The translations under genes and the position numbers were made by a program. The notes below the pieces were generated by a model. That model was not told where the DNA came from and did no database searches. It saw only the letters and a list, made by a program, of their open reading frames with translations. A stretch of 25,324 nucleotides of DNA. Source: a virus. The stretch lies in IMG/VR virus record IMGVR_UViG_3300017969_000128, positions 1-25,324 of that record, one strand, 5' to 3'. Below are positions 1 to 6,954 of the stretch, piece by piece (position 1 is the first letter of the stretch; each line of letters starts with the position of its first letter).

Positions 1-2
1 AA

Positions 3-62
3 TTTAATGCAGTTGCATTTGAGTGCTTTGAATTGATTGAACGTGGTTTTAAATTAGTATAA
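3..62 (+). CDS. C-terminal end of an upstream gene (partial)
   Basis: One frame is open from the window edge to a TAA at 60-62 and reads FNAVAFECFELIERGFKLV, which looks like an ordinary protein C-terminus. The AAGGAG ribosome-binding site of the next gene (61-66) overlaps this stop codon, the tight packing seen throughout the window. Only 19 residues are visible, so no family can be assigned. Confidence 0.5.
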   Translation, partial: FNAVAFECFELIERGFKLV

Positions 63-73
63 GGAGAATTATT

Positions 74-1024
74 ATGGCTCATGAAGTAGAAACAATGGCA
101 TACGCAGGTGCACTTCCATGGCACGGTCTTGGTACAGAAGTTAGCAATGACTTGACACCAATTCAAATGATGCAAAAAGCTGGAGTCGACTGGGAAGTCG
201 AACAACAAAAAATCGTTACAGAAACTGGTATCGAAATCAAAGATAAAGTTGCTCTTGTTCGTACGTCAGATAATACTTTGCTTGATGTTACAGGTAAAGA
301 TTGGAAACCAGTACAAAACGAAGAAGCATTTACTTTCTTCTCAGAGTTTGTAGCTGCTGGTGATATGGAAATGCATACAGCAGGATCTTTAAGAGAAGGT
401 CGTAATGTGTGGGCTTTAGCAAAAGTAAAGGAGTCTTTTGATGTATTTGGCGATGACACTGTTGAGTCTTATCTTCTTTTCTCGAATCCTCATCAATATG
501 GTAAAGCTGTTGATGTTCGTTTCACTCCTATTCGTGTTGTTTGCCACAATACTTTGACATTCTCTTTGCAACAAGATGCAGCTCGTGCTGTGAAAGTTGG
601 TCACCGTACAGCATTCGATGCTGATACTGTAAAAGAAACTCTTGGTCTTGCTTCTGAAAAGTTTGCTAAGTACAAAGAGATGGCTCAGTTCTTAGGTTCT
701 CGTAAGATTACAGCCGAAGCTTTGATTCAGTATTATAACGATGTTTTCCCAACTACATCTCGTAAAGAAGAAAAAACTCCGGTTGTAGTATATGATGATT
801 TATCTAAAGCTGCTAAAATGTGTTACGATGCTCTTGAGACTCAGCCAGGTGCTGAGTATGCCGCTGGTACATGGTGGCAAGCATTTAATAGTGTAACATA
901 TTACACTGACCACCTACAAGGTCGTAATGCTGAAAATCGTTTACATAATCAGTGGTTCGGTTATAATCAGCCTAAGAAAGTTTTGGCCGCAGAAAAAGCA
1001 GTACAATATGCTACTGCGGCTTAA
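74..1024 (+). CDS. DUF932 phage/plasmid-like protein
   Basis: A 316-residue protein. Its opening (MAHEVETMAYAGALPWHGLG) matches the start I know from the DUF932 / TIGR03299 phage/plasmid-like family, where the PWHGLG motif is a hallmark. The later stretches VRFTPIRVVCHNTL (about residues 148-161) and the Trp-rich TWWQAFNSVTYYTDH near residues 266-280 also fit that family. The biochemical role is unknown; members are common in large phages and plasmids and have been linked only loosely to DNA or recombination functions. Length is normal for the family. An AAGGAG sits 7 bases before the ATG. No membrane segment or signal peptide is visible. Family call fairly sure, function not. Confidence 0.85.
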   Translation: MAHEVETMAYAGALPWHGLGTEVSNDLTPIQMMQKAGVDWEVEQQKIVTETGIEIKDKVALVRTSDNTLLDVTGKDWKPVQNEEAFTFFSEFVAAGDMEMHTAGSLREGRNVWALAKVKESFDVFGDDTVESYLLFSNPHQYGKAVDVRFTPIRVVCHNTLTFSLQQDAARAVKVGHRTAFDADTVKETLGLASEKFAKYKEMAQFLGSRKITAEALIQYYNDVFPTTSRKEEKTPVVVYDDLSKAAKMCYDALETQPGAEYAAGTWWQAFNSVTYYTDHLQGRNAENRLHNQWFGYNQPKKVLAAEKAVQYATAA

Positions 1025-1120
1025 ATGCTGCTAATATTTGGACCATTGATTTGCTATTTCCTATTAATGTTATACGTAGCATTAATAGGAGCAGCAGGCG
1101 ATAATGCCTTATTATATTAA
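1025..1120 (+). CDS. putative 31-residue membrane micro-protein
   Basis: An ATG follows the DUF932 stop codon directly with no gap and opens 31 codons: MLLIFGPLICYFLLMLYVAL, then IGAAGDNALLY. Residues 1-23 are almost wholly hydrophobic and long enough to span a membrane once, ending in a short polar tail. There is no Shine-Dalgarno sequence, so translation would depend on coupling to the upstream gene. The same DNA holds a perfect 11-bp inverted repeat, so the stretch may instead be a structural or regulatory element that is open by chance. A holin-like or host-membrane role is possible but unsupported. Confidence 0.4.
   Translation: MLLIFGPLICYFLLMLYVALIGAAGDNALLY
1059..1090. repeat. perfect 11-bp inverted repeat
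   Basis: TCCTATTAATG (1059-1069) and CATTAATAGGA (1080-1090) are exact reverse complements around a 10-base loop. An outer pair, TGCTGC (1026-1031) and GCAGCA (1091-1096), could extend the structure. No T-run follows, so it is not a canonical intrinsic terminator. It could be an RNA hairpin limiting read-through, an RNA processing site or a dyad operator. It also lies inside the putative micro-gene. Confidence 0.6.
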
Positions 1121-1188
1121 ATTGGTATTATCAAATACTAATTAGTTATATTATAGTGAAAAAAATTACAAAAAAGTGAAATTAACCG

Positions 1189-1217
1189 TGTACATTCCTA
1201 TTTTTATGTGGTAGAAA
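1189..1217 (+). promoter_or_regulatory. promoter of the TGTACA class (copy 1)
   Basis: TGTACA (1189-1194), a 17-base spacer ending in TGTGG, then TAGAAA (1212-1217). It matches the elements before the genes at 1607 and 21413 in both sequence and spacing, although its -10 hexamer is the weakest of the set. The gene at 1244 begins 26 bases later behind an AAGGAG. The roughly 120 bases before it (1121-1188) are very AT-rich and hold no gene I can support. Confidence 0.55.
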
Positions 1218-1243
1218 GGTATTAGATAAAAAAGGAGAATCTA

Positions 1244-1537
1244 ATGTCTACATATAATAATCACTCAACATTTTGCGATTCACATGTCTATTTACTTGAA
1301 CTCGATATCGCACACGATTCGATTCATACTATTCCCGAAACCGAACAAAAATATGATATCGTATTTAAACTTGTAACCGAAAACGGACCTGCCGGGGGCA
1401 ATCCTGTTTATAACATCTATTTCTCTTCATTTAATACTATCAAATCATTCCTTCAAGACGAATATAATGATATTATGCCCTTCTTAAATATCGAAGAAAA
1501 TCTCGATCTCGATCCTGAATCTGCCGGGCTTTACTAA
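1244..1537 (+). CDS. hypothetical phage protein (97 aa)
   Basis: I do not recognise this protein. It is acidic and soluble-looking, begins MSTYNNHSTFCDSHVYLLEL, has a short GPAGGNP turn near residue 50 and an acidic C-terminus (NIEENLDLDPES). No membrane segment or known motif is visible. AAGGAG precedes the ATG by 6-7 bases, and it has its own TGTACA-class promoter. The next gene also has its own copy of that promoter, so the two behave as separately promoted small genes. That is the usual pattern for early host-takeover genes in T4-like phages, but this role is inference only. Confidence 0.7.
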   Translation: MSTYNNHSTFCDSHVYLLELDIAHDSIHTIPETEQKYDIVFKLVTENGPAGGNPVYNIYFSSFNTIKSFLQDEYNDIMPFLNIEENLDLDPESAGLY

Positions 1538-1555
1538 AAAATATTCAATTAACTG

Positions 1556-1587
1556 TGTACAAACCATTTAAAATGTGGTAGTATAAT
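1556..1587 (+). promoter_or_regulatory. promoter of the TGTACA class (copy 2)
   Basis: TGTACA (1556-1561), 17 bases, TAGTAT (1579-1584); an overlapping TATAAT lies at 1582-1587. The spacer ends TGTGG, giving the signature TGGTAGTATAAT. The gene at 1607 starts just downstream behind a strong CGGAGG. This is the best match to the repeated promoter design in the window. Confidence 0.7.
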
Positions 1588-1606
1588 ATATGAACGGAGG
1601 AATGAC

Positions 1607-1927
1607 ATGTATATAGACACATCAAAAGAACGATCATCTGCTTATATCGGTACTTTTAATATGGATGAAAGTGATCAAAAAGAACTTAAGCAAATTCGTA
1701 AAATGGTTAAGAACCTAAATAAAGATTTAAAAGAATTCGGCTATGATTACAGCTATTATGTAAAATGTCAAGGCCGCGGCGTTAATCGTACTGAGCGTAT
1801 GAAAGCATGGTTGAGTGACAAATACCATTGTCGAATTTCTGATCATTGGGCTCGTGATGCTGGCCAAAGATCTCTCCCTCTCGATATCTCAGATCGAGTC
1901 GATGCATACATTTATCGTAGATACTAA
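1607..1927 (+). CDS. hypothetical phage protein (106 aa)
   Basis: Not recognised. It is a charged, Tyr- and Lys-rich protein with a likely helical middle (ESDQKELKQIRKMVKNLNKD, about residues 22-41) and an Arg-rich C-terminal half that includes NRTERMKAWL and ends in YIYRRY. No signal peptide or membrane segment. It has its own promoter 20-50 bases upstream and a strong ribosome-binding site (CGGAGG), and it is followed 20 bases later by a textbook intrinsic terminator, so it probably ends a short transcription unit. Functions such as host takeover or nucleic-acid binding would be guesses. Confidence 0.7.
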   Translation: MYIDTSKERSSAYIGTFNMDESDQKELKQIRKMVKNLNKDLKEFGYDYSYYVKCQGRGVNRTERMKAWLSDKYHCRISDHWARDAGQRSLPLDISDRVDAYIYRRY

Positions 1928-1947
1928 TCCCTTCCCCTTGGGCTCCT

Positions 1948-1975
1948 AAAGCAGCTTCGGCTGCTTTCTTTTTTT
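1948..1975 (+). terminator. strong intrinsic terminator
   Basis: AAAGCAGC (1948-1955), a TTCG tetraloop, GCTGCTTT (1960-1967), then C and a seven-base T-run. The stem is perfect, with a very stable UUCG-type loop. The end of the T-run overlaps the first base of the late-type promoter at 1975, so one transcription unit stops exactly where the structural block begins. Confidence 0.92.
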
Positions 1976-1982
1976 ATAAATA
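1975..1982 (+). promoter_or_regulatory. T4-type late promoter TATAAATA
   Basis: An exact match to the T4 late promoter octamer, intergenic, directly after a terminator and 25 bases before the first gene of the structural block (2007), which has AGAGGA as its ribosome-binding site. In T4, such sites are read by RNA polymerase with the phage sigma factor gp55 and the sliding clamp. Those genes lie outside this window, so use here is inferred from sequence and position. Confidence 0.75.
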
Positions 1983-2006
1983 GGAGTAAGTTAGAGGAAA
2001 TACGAT

Positions 2007-3377
2007 ATGCCTAAATTTGTAAAAATGAGTCGAATAGAATGGGAAAAACCCGTTAGTCGTTCTACTGTTACGAGACGTGATGTGTTTGTGGATGCTATTA
2101 AGGCAGGTGATCCTGTTAGCGACATAGATGGCAAAGATGTGTATATTGCAAATACAGCCGCAAACATTACTGCTATTGATGATTTTATTAGTGGTAAAAA
2201 TAACACTCCTACTTTCTCTTTAGATTTAAAAAGCGGCGGAACAATTTTATCAAATAGAATTGGTAAATCACCGATATTTGGTGGAGCAGGTGTAGGTGGA
2301 GGATCTACTGGTGATACAGCAAGATTTGAATCACTTCATTGTTTATATATCGCTGCGGTATTAGGAGAAGGAACAAGAAACGAATTTTCTCATTTCACTT
2401 ATGAAACTCTTAAAAAGTATCAAGATAAAGTCAAAGTAAGTGAACCATTTGAGAAATATGTTGCTATTGATCCTTCATGGCACGAATCCTCGTATATGAT
2501 TGCACAAGAATTAATTAAAAAGAAATATGTGACAAAACAGCATACTCTTCATAGAGGTGATGCCGTAATGGATGCAATTTATAAAGCAAAAGATAAAGTA
2601 AGAAAATTAGAAGGTAAACCAAGATTAGATAGTGATAAGTGGAATCCTGGTGATATATGGGCCGTAAAGAGTGGAGTAGATCCAAAAACTATTTTCGCGA
2701 AAGCAAAAACCCTTAACGAAGTAAATATGCTAATTCTAAAACATTTTCTAGATAAAACTATTGTTGGAATATCTCTGAAAAAGGTTGGTAAAAATAAAAA
2801 AGTAAAATTATCAGAATATAATATAGAAGAAAAAATATTAGATACACACAGATTTTCAAAAGTAACTCTTGAGACTGCAGCAGGAAAAGGTATCTTTTCT
2901 TCTAAATATGGTTTCTTTTATTTTGATGGCGCAAAGAAAGCAGACATGAGAGCACCTAATTTGTATTCGGCTCTTAATATGGAATTACAAGGAAGTGGAG
3001 CACGTGCAGGTAGAGTTGGTTATGGTCAGTTAATGTATTCGGTTGCAACTCATTTAAAAACAGTTTTACCAGCAAATAAAGATCTTGTATCGCAGGCTAA
3101 ACTAATGGAAAAAGAAAAATCCCCATCAAAACTTTCAAAGGATTTTTATAAATTAGTAAAAAAGATACATCCACAAATAAAAGAAGATGAATTTATGATG
3201 GAACTTCAGACTAAACGCGGTGATGCTATTCATGCTCTATTAGCTGCAGCACATATAGGAGCTGCACTTATGAGTGCTAGTCGTACACAAAGAGATGCGT
3301 TTACATCTGAAGTAGTAAATGTTATGGCTGCGAAAACAAACGATTCGTCAGCATATGTAAAAGCGGAGCAAGCATAA
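2007..3377 (+). CDS. late-expressed phage protein, possible nuclease-like core
   Basis: A 456-residue Lys-rich protein I cannot place in a named family. A glycine-rich segment (FGGAGVGGGSTGDT, residues 91-104) is followed by RFESLHCLY. Further on, NPGDIW (213-218) lies about 38 residues before GISLKK (254-259). A conserved Asp followed by a strand ending in a Lys pair recalls PD-(D/E)XK nuclease cores, but the acidic residue usually two before the Lys is Ser here, so this is speculative. The C-terminal third is helical and includes IHALLAAAHIGAALMSASR. It is the first gene after the late-type promoter, and its stop overlaps the next start by one base, placing it with the virion genes. Confidence 0.8.
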   Translation: MPKFVKMSRIEWEKPVSRSTVTRRDVFVDAIKAGDPVSDIDGKDVYIANTAANITAIDDFISGKNNTPTFSLDLKSGGTILSNRIGKSPIFGGAGVGGGSTGDTARFESLHCLYIAAVLGEGTRNEFSHFTYETLKKYQDKVKVSEPFEKYVAIDPSWHESSYMIAQELIKKKYVTKQHTLHRGDAVMDAIYKAKDKVRKLEGKPRLDSDKWNPGDIWAVKSGVDPKTIFAKAKTLNEVNMLILKHFLDKTIVGISLKKVGKNKKVKLSEYNIEEKILDTHRFSKVTLETAAGKGIFSSKYGFFYFDGAKKADMRAPNLYSALNMELQGSGARAGRVGYGQLMYSVATHLKTVLPANKDLVSQAKLMEKEKSPSKLSKDFYKLVKKIHPQIKEDEFMMELQTKRGDAIHALLAAAHIGAALMSASRTQRDAFTSEVVNVMAAKTNDSSAYVKAEQA

Positions 3378-4108
3378 TGGCACGTTCACAATTTATGGAC
3401 TATGTCCCGATCCAAATAGCATCAGGTAAAGTATTTGAAACATCATCTCTTCATAAGTTTGGTGCTGTACCTTCTATGGGTGTAAACCAATCTGGAACAA
3501 TTTGGGACATCGATGATACTAATTATCCTTGGTCAGCTTTTACAACTGCTGGTGTTCTTACGGTTCCTGCTGTTGATGCTGCAGATAATGGGCACACGGT
3601 AACTATTATTGGATTGGACGCAGACTTTAATCCACTAGAAGAAACCATAACAGCTTCTTCTGCTACGACTACTACAACGACACAAGAATTTAAAAGAGTT
3701 TTTCGAGCATTTTGTACAGCTGGTGGTGATACTAATGCCGGTAATATAGACATCCAAAAAGACGGGACAACTGTTGCAAGAATAACAGCTGGTAAGGCTC
3801 AAACTCTAATGGCCGTTTATACTATTCCAGCAGGTTATACAGGATTTCTAATGCAAGGTGTCATGACTGTTGGCGCCAATGCGGATGCAACAGGTGATAT
3901 GTTTGTAAGATATTTTGGTCAGGATACATTTAGAGTTGGACATTCATTTGAAGTGTCAGGTATGGGTGGTCCATATAGATACCCATTTTCTATTCCGATT
4001 ATGATTCCTGAGAAATCTGATATTGATGTCCGAGCTTCTTTGCGAAGTAATAATGCACGTGTTACTGCAGCATTTGATATGATTTTAGTTCAAAGAACGG
4101 TGTTTTAA
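3377..4108 (+). CDS. putative virion structural protein (243 aa)
   Basis: A beta-rich protein of 243 residues with little Lys and much Thr, Ala and Gly, typical of phage head-surface, tail or fibre proteins. Residues 60-150 alternate short strands and turns and include a six-threonine run (SATTTTTTQEF); the C-terminal half (VGHSFEVSGMGGPYRYPFSI, then IPEKSDIDVRA) resembles small structural proteins I recall from marine T4-like phages. No signal peptide or membrane segment. It overlaps its neighbours by one base at each end (TAATG), so it is translated with them. The exact place in the virion cannot be read from sequence. Confidence 0.75.
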   Translation: MARSQFMDYVPIQIASGKVFETSSLHKFGAVPSMGVNQSGTIWDIDDTNYPWSAFTTAGVLTVPAVDAADNGHTVTIIGLDADFNPLEETITASSATTTTTTQEFKRVFRAFCTAGGDTNAGNIDIQKDGTTVARITAGKAQTLMAVYTIPAGYTGFLMQGVMTVGANADATGDMFVRYFGQDTFRVGHSFEVSGMGGPYRYPFSIPIMIPEKSDIDVRASLRSNNARVTAAFDMILVQRTVF

Positions 4109-5157
4109 TGGAAAACTTTAAGTCACATTTATCCGAACAAAAGAATACTCATATGACTCATATTGAGGATAAAGTAATTTATGGTGGCGTAAAAGGCACG
4201 CGCGATGCTATTATGGCTCTGCGGTCTTTACGAGATATGTTAAAAGGAGAACACAGTGGTTCTGTTAGTGTTAAATGGGATGGCGCTCCTGCTATTTTTG
4301 CTGGCATTGACCCTAATGACGGACGTTTCTTTGTGGCAAAGAAAGGGATTTTTAACAAGAATCCCAAAGTCTATAAAACTCCTGCTGACGTTGACGCTGA
4401 TACAAGCGGTGATCTTGCTGACAAGCTCAAAATTGCTTTGCGAGAGCTCCCAGCCTTGGGTATCAAAGGTGTCGTGCAAGGTGACTTCCTATATGGACCT
4501 GGAGATGTAAAAACAACAAAGATCAATGGAGAATCTTATGTTACATTTCATCCTAATACTATCGTCTATGCGGTACCAAGCCAGTCGCCTGGAGCTGCAG
4601 CTATTAAGAAATCTAAAATTGGAATTGTCTGGCATACAACTTATAAAGGTAATTCTTTCGAATCTATGCGAGCTTCGTATGGAGTTGATGTCTCTAAATT
4701 TAAATCAACTCGAGCTGTGTGGTCACAAGACGCAATGCTCAGAGATCTAACAAATGTAACTATGTCTAAAAGTGATACAGAGGAAGTAAATGAATATCTA
4801 TCGCAAGCTGGTAAAATTTTTAACAAAATCTCAGGAACAACTCTCCGACAACTCGAACAACAGGAAGAGTTACAGAAGCTCATTGAAACCTACGGAAATA
4901 CCTTTGTCAGAGCAGGCACAGTCATTGGAAATACAAGACGACATGTATCTGGCCTTATTTCATGGATCAAACAAAGATACCAAAAAGAAATAGATGCACG
5001 TAAAACTGAAAAAGGTAAGAATGCACAACAAAAGAAACTCGATGAAATATTAAACTTTTTTAGTCCACAGAACAGAAAAAGTTTAGAACAGATGTTCGAA
5101 TTGCAAAAAGTTATAGTTTTAGCGAAATTAAAACTTATAAATATACTTAACAAATAA
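4108..5157 (+). CDS. DUF6267-like protein with a KxDG nucleotidyltransferase motif
   Basis: A 349-residue protein resembling a family (DUF6267, from memory) common in marine T4-like phages. Near the N-terminus SVKWDGAPAIFAG (K56-W-D-G59) matches motif I of ATP-dependent DNA/RNA ligases and capping enzymes, where the Lys carries the nucleotide. VVQGDFLYG (122-130) and KIGIVWHTTY (170-179) sit roughly where ligase motifs III and IV would. I do not see a clear motif V. The substrate is unknown, and the location among structural genes is unusual for a ligase. The C-terminus is basic and helical. The frame ends at TAA (5155-5157), but the next 59 codons stay open and look like the missing end of this protein; see the following entry. 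Confidence 0.82.
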   Translation: MENFKSHLSEQKNTHMTHIEDKVIYGGVKGTRDAIMALRSLRDMLKGEHSGSVSVKWDGAPAIFAGIDPNDGRFFVAKKGIFNKNPKVYKTPADVDADTSGDLADKLKIALRELPALGIKGVVQGDFLYGPGDVKTTKINGESYVTFHPNTIVYAVPSQSPGAAAIKKSKIGIVWHTTYKGNSFESMRASYGVDVSKFKSTRAVWSQDAMLRDLTNVTMSKSDTEEVNEYLSQAGKIFNKISGTTLRQLEQQEELQKLIETYGNTFVRAGTVIGNTRRHVSGLISWIKQRYQKEIDARKTEKGKNAQQKKLDEILNFFSPQNRKSLEQMFELQKVIVLAKLKLINILNK

Positions 5158-5337
5158 GCAAAGATTAAAACCTGTGTTAAGGCTCATAATGGATATAAGG
5201 TAACAGGAGAAGAAGGTTACGTTGCTATTGACAAAATTGGTGGTGATGATGTTAAGATTGTTGATCGTATGGAATTTTCATACAATAACTTCAGCAAAGA
5301 TATATTAAAGGGATGGGATAAACCAACGAGGAAATAA
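5158..5337 (+). pseudogene. severed or read-through C-terminal module of the KxDG protein
   Basis: Right after the TAA of the preceding gene, the same frame runs open for 59 more codons to TAA at 5335-5337. It begins AKIKTCVKAHNGYKVTGEEG and continues YVAIDKIGGDDVKIVDRMEF, with no early in-frame ATG. It is protein-like, and from memory the C-termini of related phage proteins carry the same kind of G(F/Y)VAID...VK(L/I)VDR(L/M)(E/Q)FS ending as one continuous chain. One base change (for example AAA, CAA or GAA to TAA) explains the break. A nonsense mutation, stop-codon read-through or a sequence error are all possible. Confidence 0.75.
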
Positions 5338-5338
5338 G

Positions 5339-5764
5339 ATGCCGGTAGGTTTCAAAGATTATATGACCGTCGACTATAAACCTGGTGAAGACGATCAAAT
5401 CAAATATAATGCACAAAAACGCAAACGTGCAGATGTAGAAGAAGAGAATACTGACGAGGCTTTATCATTAGCAGCTCGTCGCAAGCGTTCTCGCGATATG
5501 CGTAAAAATAAAAACAAATTAAAAGTTGCTCGGTCTAGAGCAATGAAGCGTGTGGCTAATCCTGAACGTATTAAAAAGCGTGCTCGTAAGCAAGCTATTA
5601 ATATGATCTATAAAAAGTTAACAAAAGGAATGTCTCGTAGTGATTTAACTGCAGCTAAAAAAGCTGAGTTAGAAAAACGTATTGAGAAGATGAAACCTAG
5701 AGTTAATCGTCTTACAAGAAAGATACTTCCTCAAGTACGCAAGGCGGCACACGGTCAAAAATGA
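5339..5764 (+). CDS. highly basic phage protein (141 aa), virion-associated
   Basis: A strongly basic, helix-forming protein: LAARRKRSRDMRKNKNKLKV (44-63), then RSRAMKRVANPERIKKRARK and a second charged helix ending in LPQVRKAAHGQK. I recall proteins of this build between the KxDG protein and the nucleotidyltransferase in marine T4-like phages. No enzyme motif is visible. The composition fits a protein that binds DNA or serves inside the head, but that is inference. The ATG follows a GAGG by about 8 bases; the end overlaps the next gene by four bases (ATGA). Start and boundaries are solid, role is not. Confidence 0.75.
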   Translation: MPVGFKDYMTVDYKPGEDDQIKYNAQKRKRADVEEENTDEALSLAARRKRSRDMRKNKNKLKVARSRAMKRVANPERIKKRARKQAINMIYKKLTKGMSRSDLTAAKKAELEKRIEKMKPRVNRLTRKILPQVRKAAHGQK

Positions 5765-6954
5765 TTAATAGATTTAGTCAATACTTAGTTGAAGAAGAAA
5801 AGGTGGGTTATTTGGTCTTTGGCCGAATGAACCCTCCTACCATTGGTCATGGTAAGTTATTAGACAAACTCGCTAGCGTAGCTGGTCGAGCTCCTTATCG
5901 TATCTATTTGTCGCAATCAAATGATAAGAACGATAATCCACTTACATATTCAGATAAAGTAAAATTTGCTCGTAAGATGTTTCCTCGTCATGCGAGATCT
6001 ATTATTATCGATAAGAAAGTGACAACGCCATTTCATGCTTTGTCTGCTATGTATGATGCAGGATTTAAAAAGGTTATTTTAGTTGCTGGTTCAGATCGTG
6101 TACAAGAATATGATGTACGATTAAATAAGTATAATGGTAAAAAGGGTGGCCATGGTTTTTATAACTTTGACGGCGGTGTAAAGATCGTAAGCGCAGGACA
6201 AAGAGATCCTGATAGCAAAGGTGCAGAAGGCGCATCTGGTACTAAGCAAAGAGGTTATGCTAAAGATAATGACTTTACAGGATTTGCACAAGGATTAACA
6301 AAAGCTATTTCTAATCCTGATTCTCGTAAAATGTTTAATGCCGTACGCAAAGGCATGGGTCTGAAAGAACAAAGGCAATTTAAAAATCATGTACAATTAG
6401 AACCAGTTTCTGATTTAAGAGAATCATATATTCGAGATAATATCTTTGAACTTGGTGAATCTGTTGTTATATCAGCTAAAGGTATTGTAGGAACTATTAA
6501 ACATCTTGGTACAAATTATCTTATTGTTGAATCAAAGGGTGAAACATGGAGATGTTGGCTAGATCAAGTTTCAAAAGTAGATCCTAATCCAGAAATTAAA
6601 ATGGATGTTGCAGATTTTTCATTACCAAAACCAATGGCTGAATCTTTAACCGAAAGATATGATATTGGTACTGATGAATATAAGAAACACGCTTATAAAA
6701 TGACACCAGGCCAAAAAGAACAAGCATCCGCACAAGATCCTGATATAAAGGACCGCGAAGGAAGTCAGCCTAAACGTTATCATGCTGGTCTTAAAAAGGC
6801 AACAAAGGTTGCACGTGATAGACATTTTAAAAAGCATGGTAAAAAAGCTGATAATGATGCTAGTGCATATAAACCAGCACCTGGAGATAAAACCGCAAAA
6901 ACCAAAACTTCTGTTTGGACTAAAAAGTTTAAACAAATGTACGGAGACGACTAA
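5761..6954 (+). CDS. nucleotidylyltransferase-like structural-region protein
   Basis: A 397-residue fusion. The N-terminal part (about 15-120) has the cytidylyltransferase signature: VFGRMNPPTIGH (19-30, the T/HxGH motif) and a later VAGSDRVQEY (about 107-116) at the place of the second nucleotide-binding segment. This fold joins a nucleotide to a phosphorylated acceptor (as in NMN or phosphopantetheine adenylyltransferases); the acceptor here is unknown. Residues about 230-275 (GESVVISAKGIVGTIKHLG) form a small KOW/SH3-like module, and the Lys-rich C-terminus (SQPKRYHAGLKKATK, then KPAPGDKTAKTKTS) is shared with phage structural-region proteins. It sits between virion-type genes with 1-4 base overlaps, so a virion role is possible. 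Confidence 0.85.
   Translation: MINRFSQYLVEEEKVGYLVFGRMNPPTIGHGKLLDKLASVAGRAPYRIYLSQSNDKNDNPLTYSDKVKFARKMFPRHARSIIIDKKVTTPFHALSAMYDAGFKKVILVAGSDRVQEYDVRLNKYNGKKGGHGFYNFDGGVKIVSAGQRDPDSKGAEGASGTKQRGYAKDNDFTGFAQGLTKAISNPDSRKMFNAVRKGMGLKEQRQFKNHVQLEPVSDLRESYIRDNIFELGESVVISAKGIVGTIKHLGTNYLIVESKGETWRCWLDQVSKVDPNPEIKMDVADFSLPKPMAESLTERYDIGTDEYKKHAYKMTPGQKEQASAQDPDIKDREGSQPKRYHAGLKKATKVARDRHFKKHGKKADNDASAYKPAPGDKTAKTKTSVWTKKFKQMYGDD

Noticed and set aside
32-66. A promoter before the DUF932 gene (TTGATT ... TAGTAT)
   Set aside because: The stretch is the in-frame C-terminus of an upstream gene; the -35 is poor and the TGTACA element is absent. TAGTATAAGG is explained by the stop codon and ribosome site.
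4240-4993. Several other frames on both strands (4240-4479, 4256-4510, 4526-4750, 4790-4993) within the KxDG gene
   Set aside because: They lie in alternate frames of a gene with a clear motif and coupled neighbours, and have no ribosome sites or family-like motifs.
5136-5143. A third TATAAATA late octamer
   Set aside because: It is within codons for the conserved LKLINIL stretch and there is no adjacent start. It may be chance in AT-rich coding DNA; kept only as a remark in the stop-codon finding.
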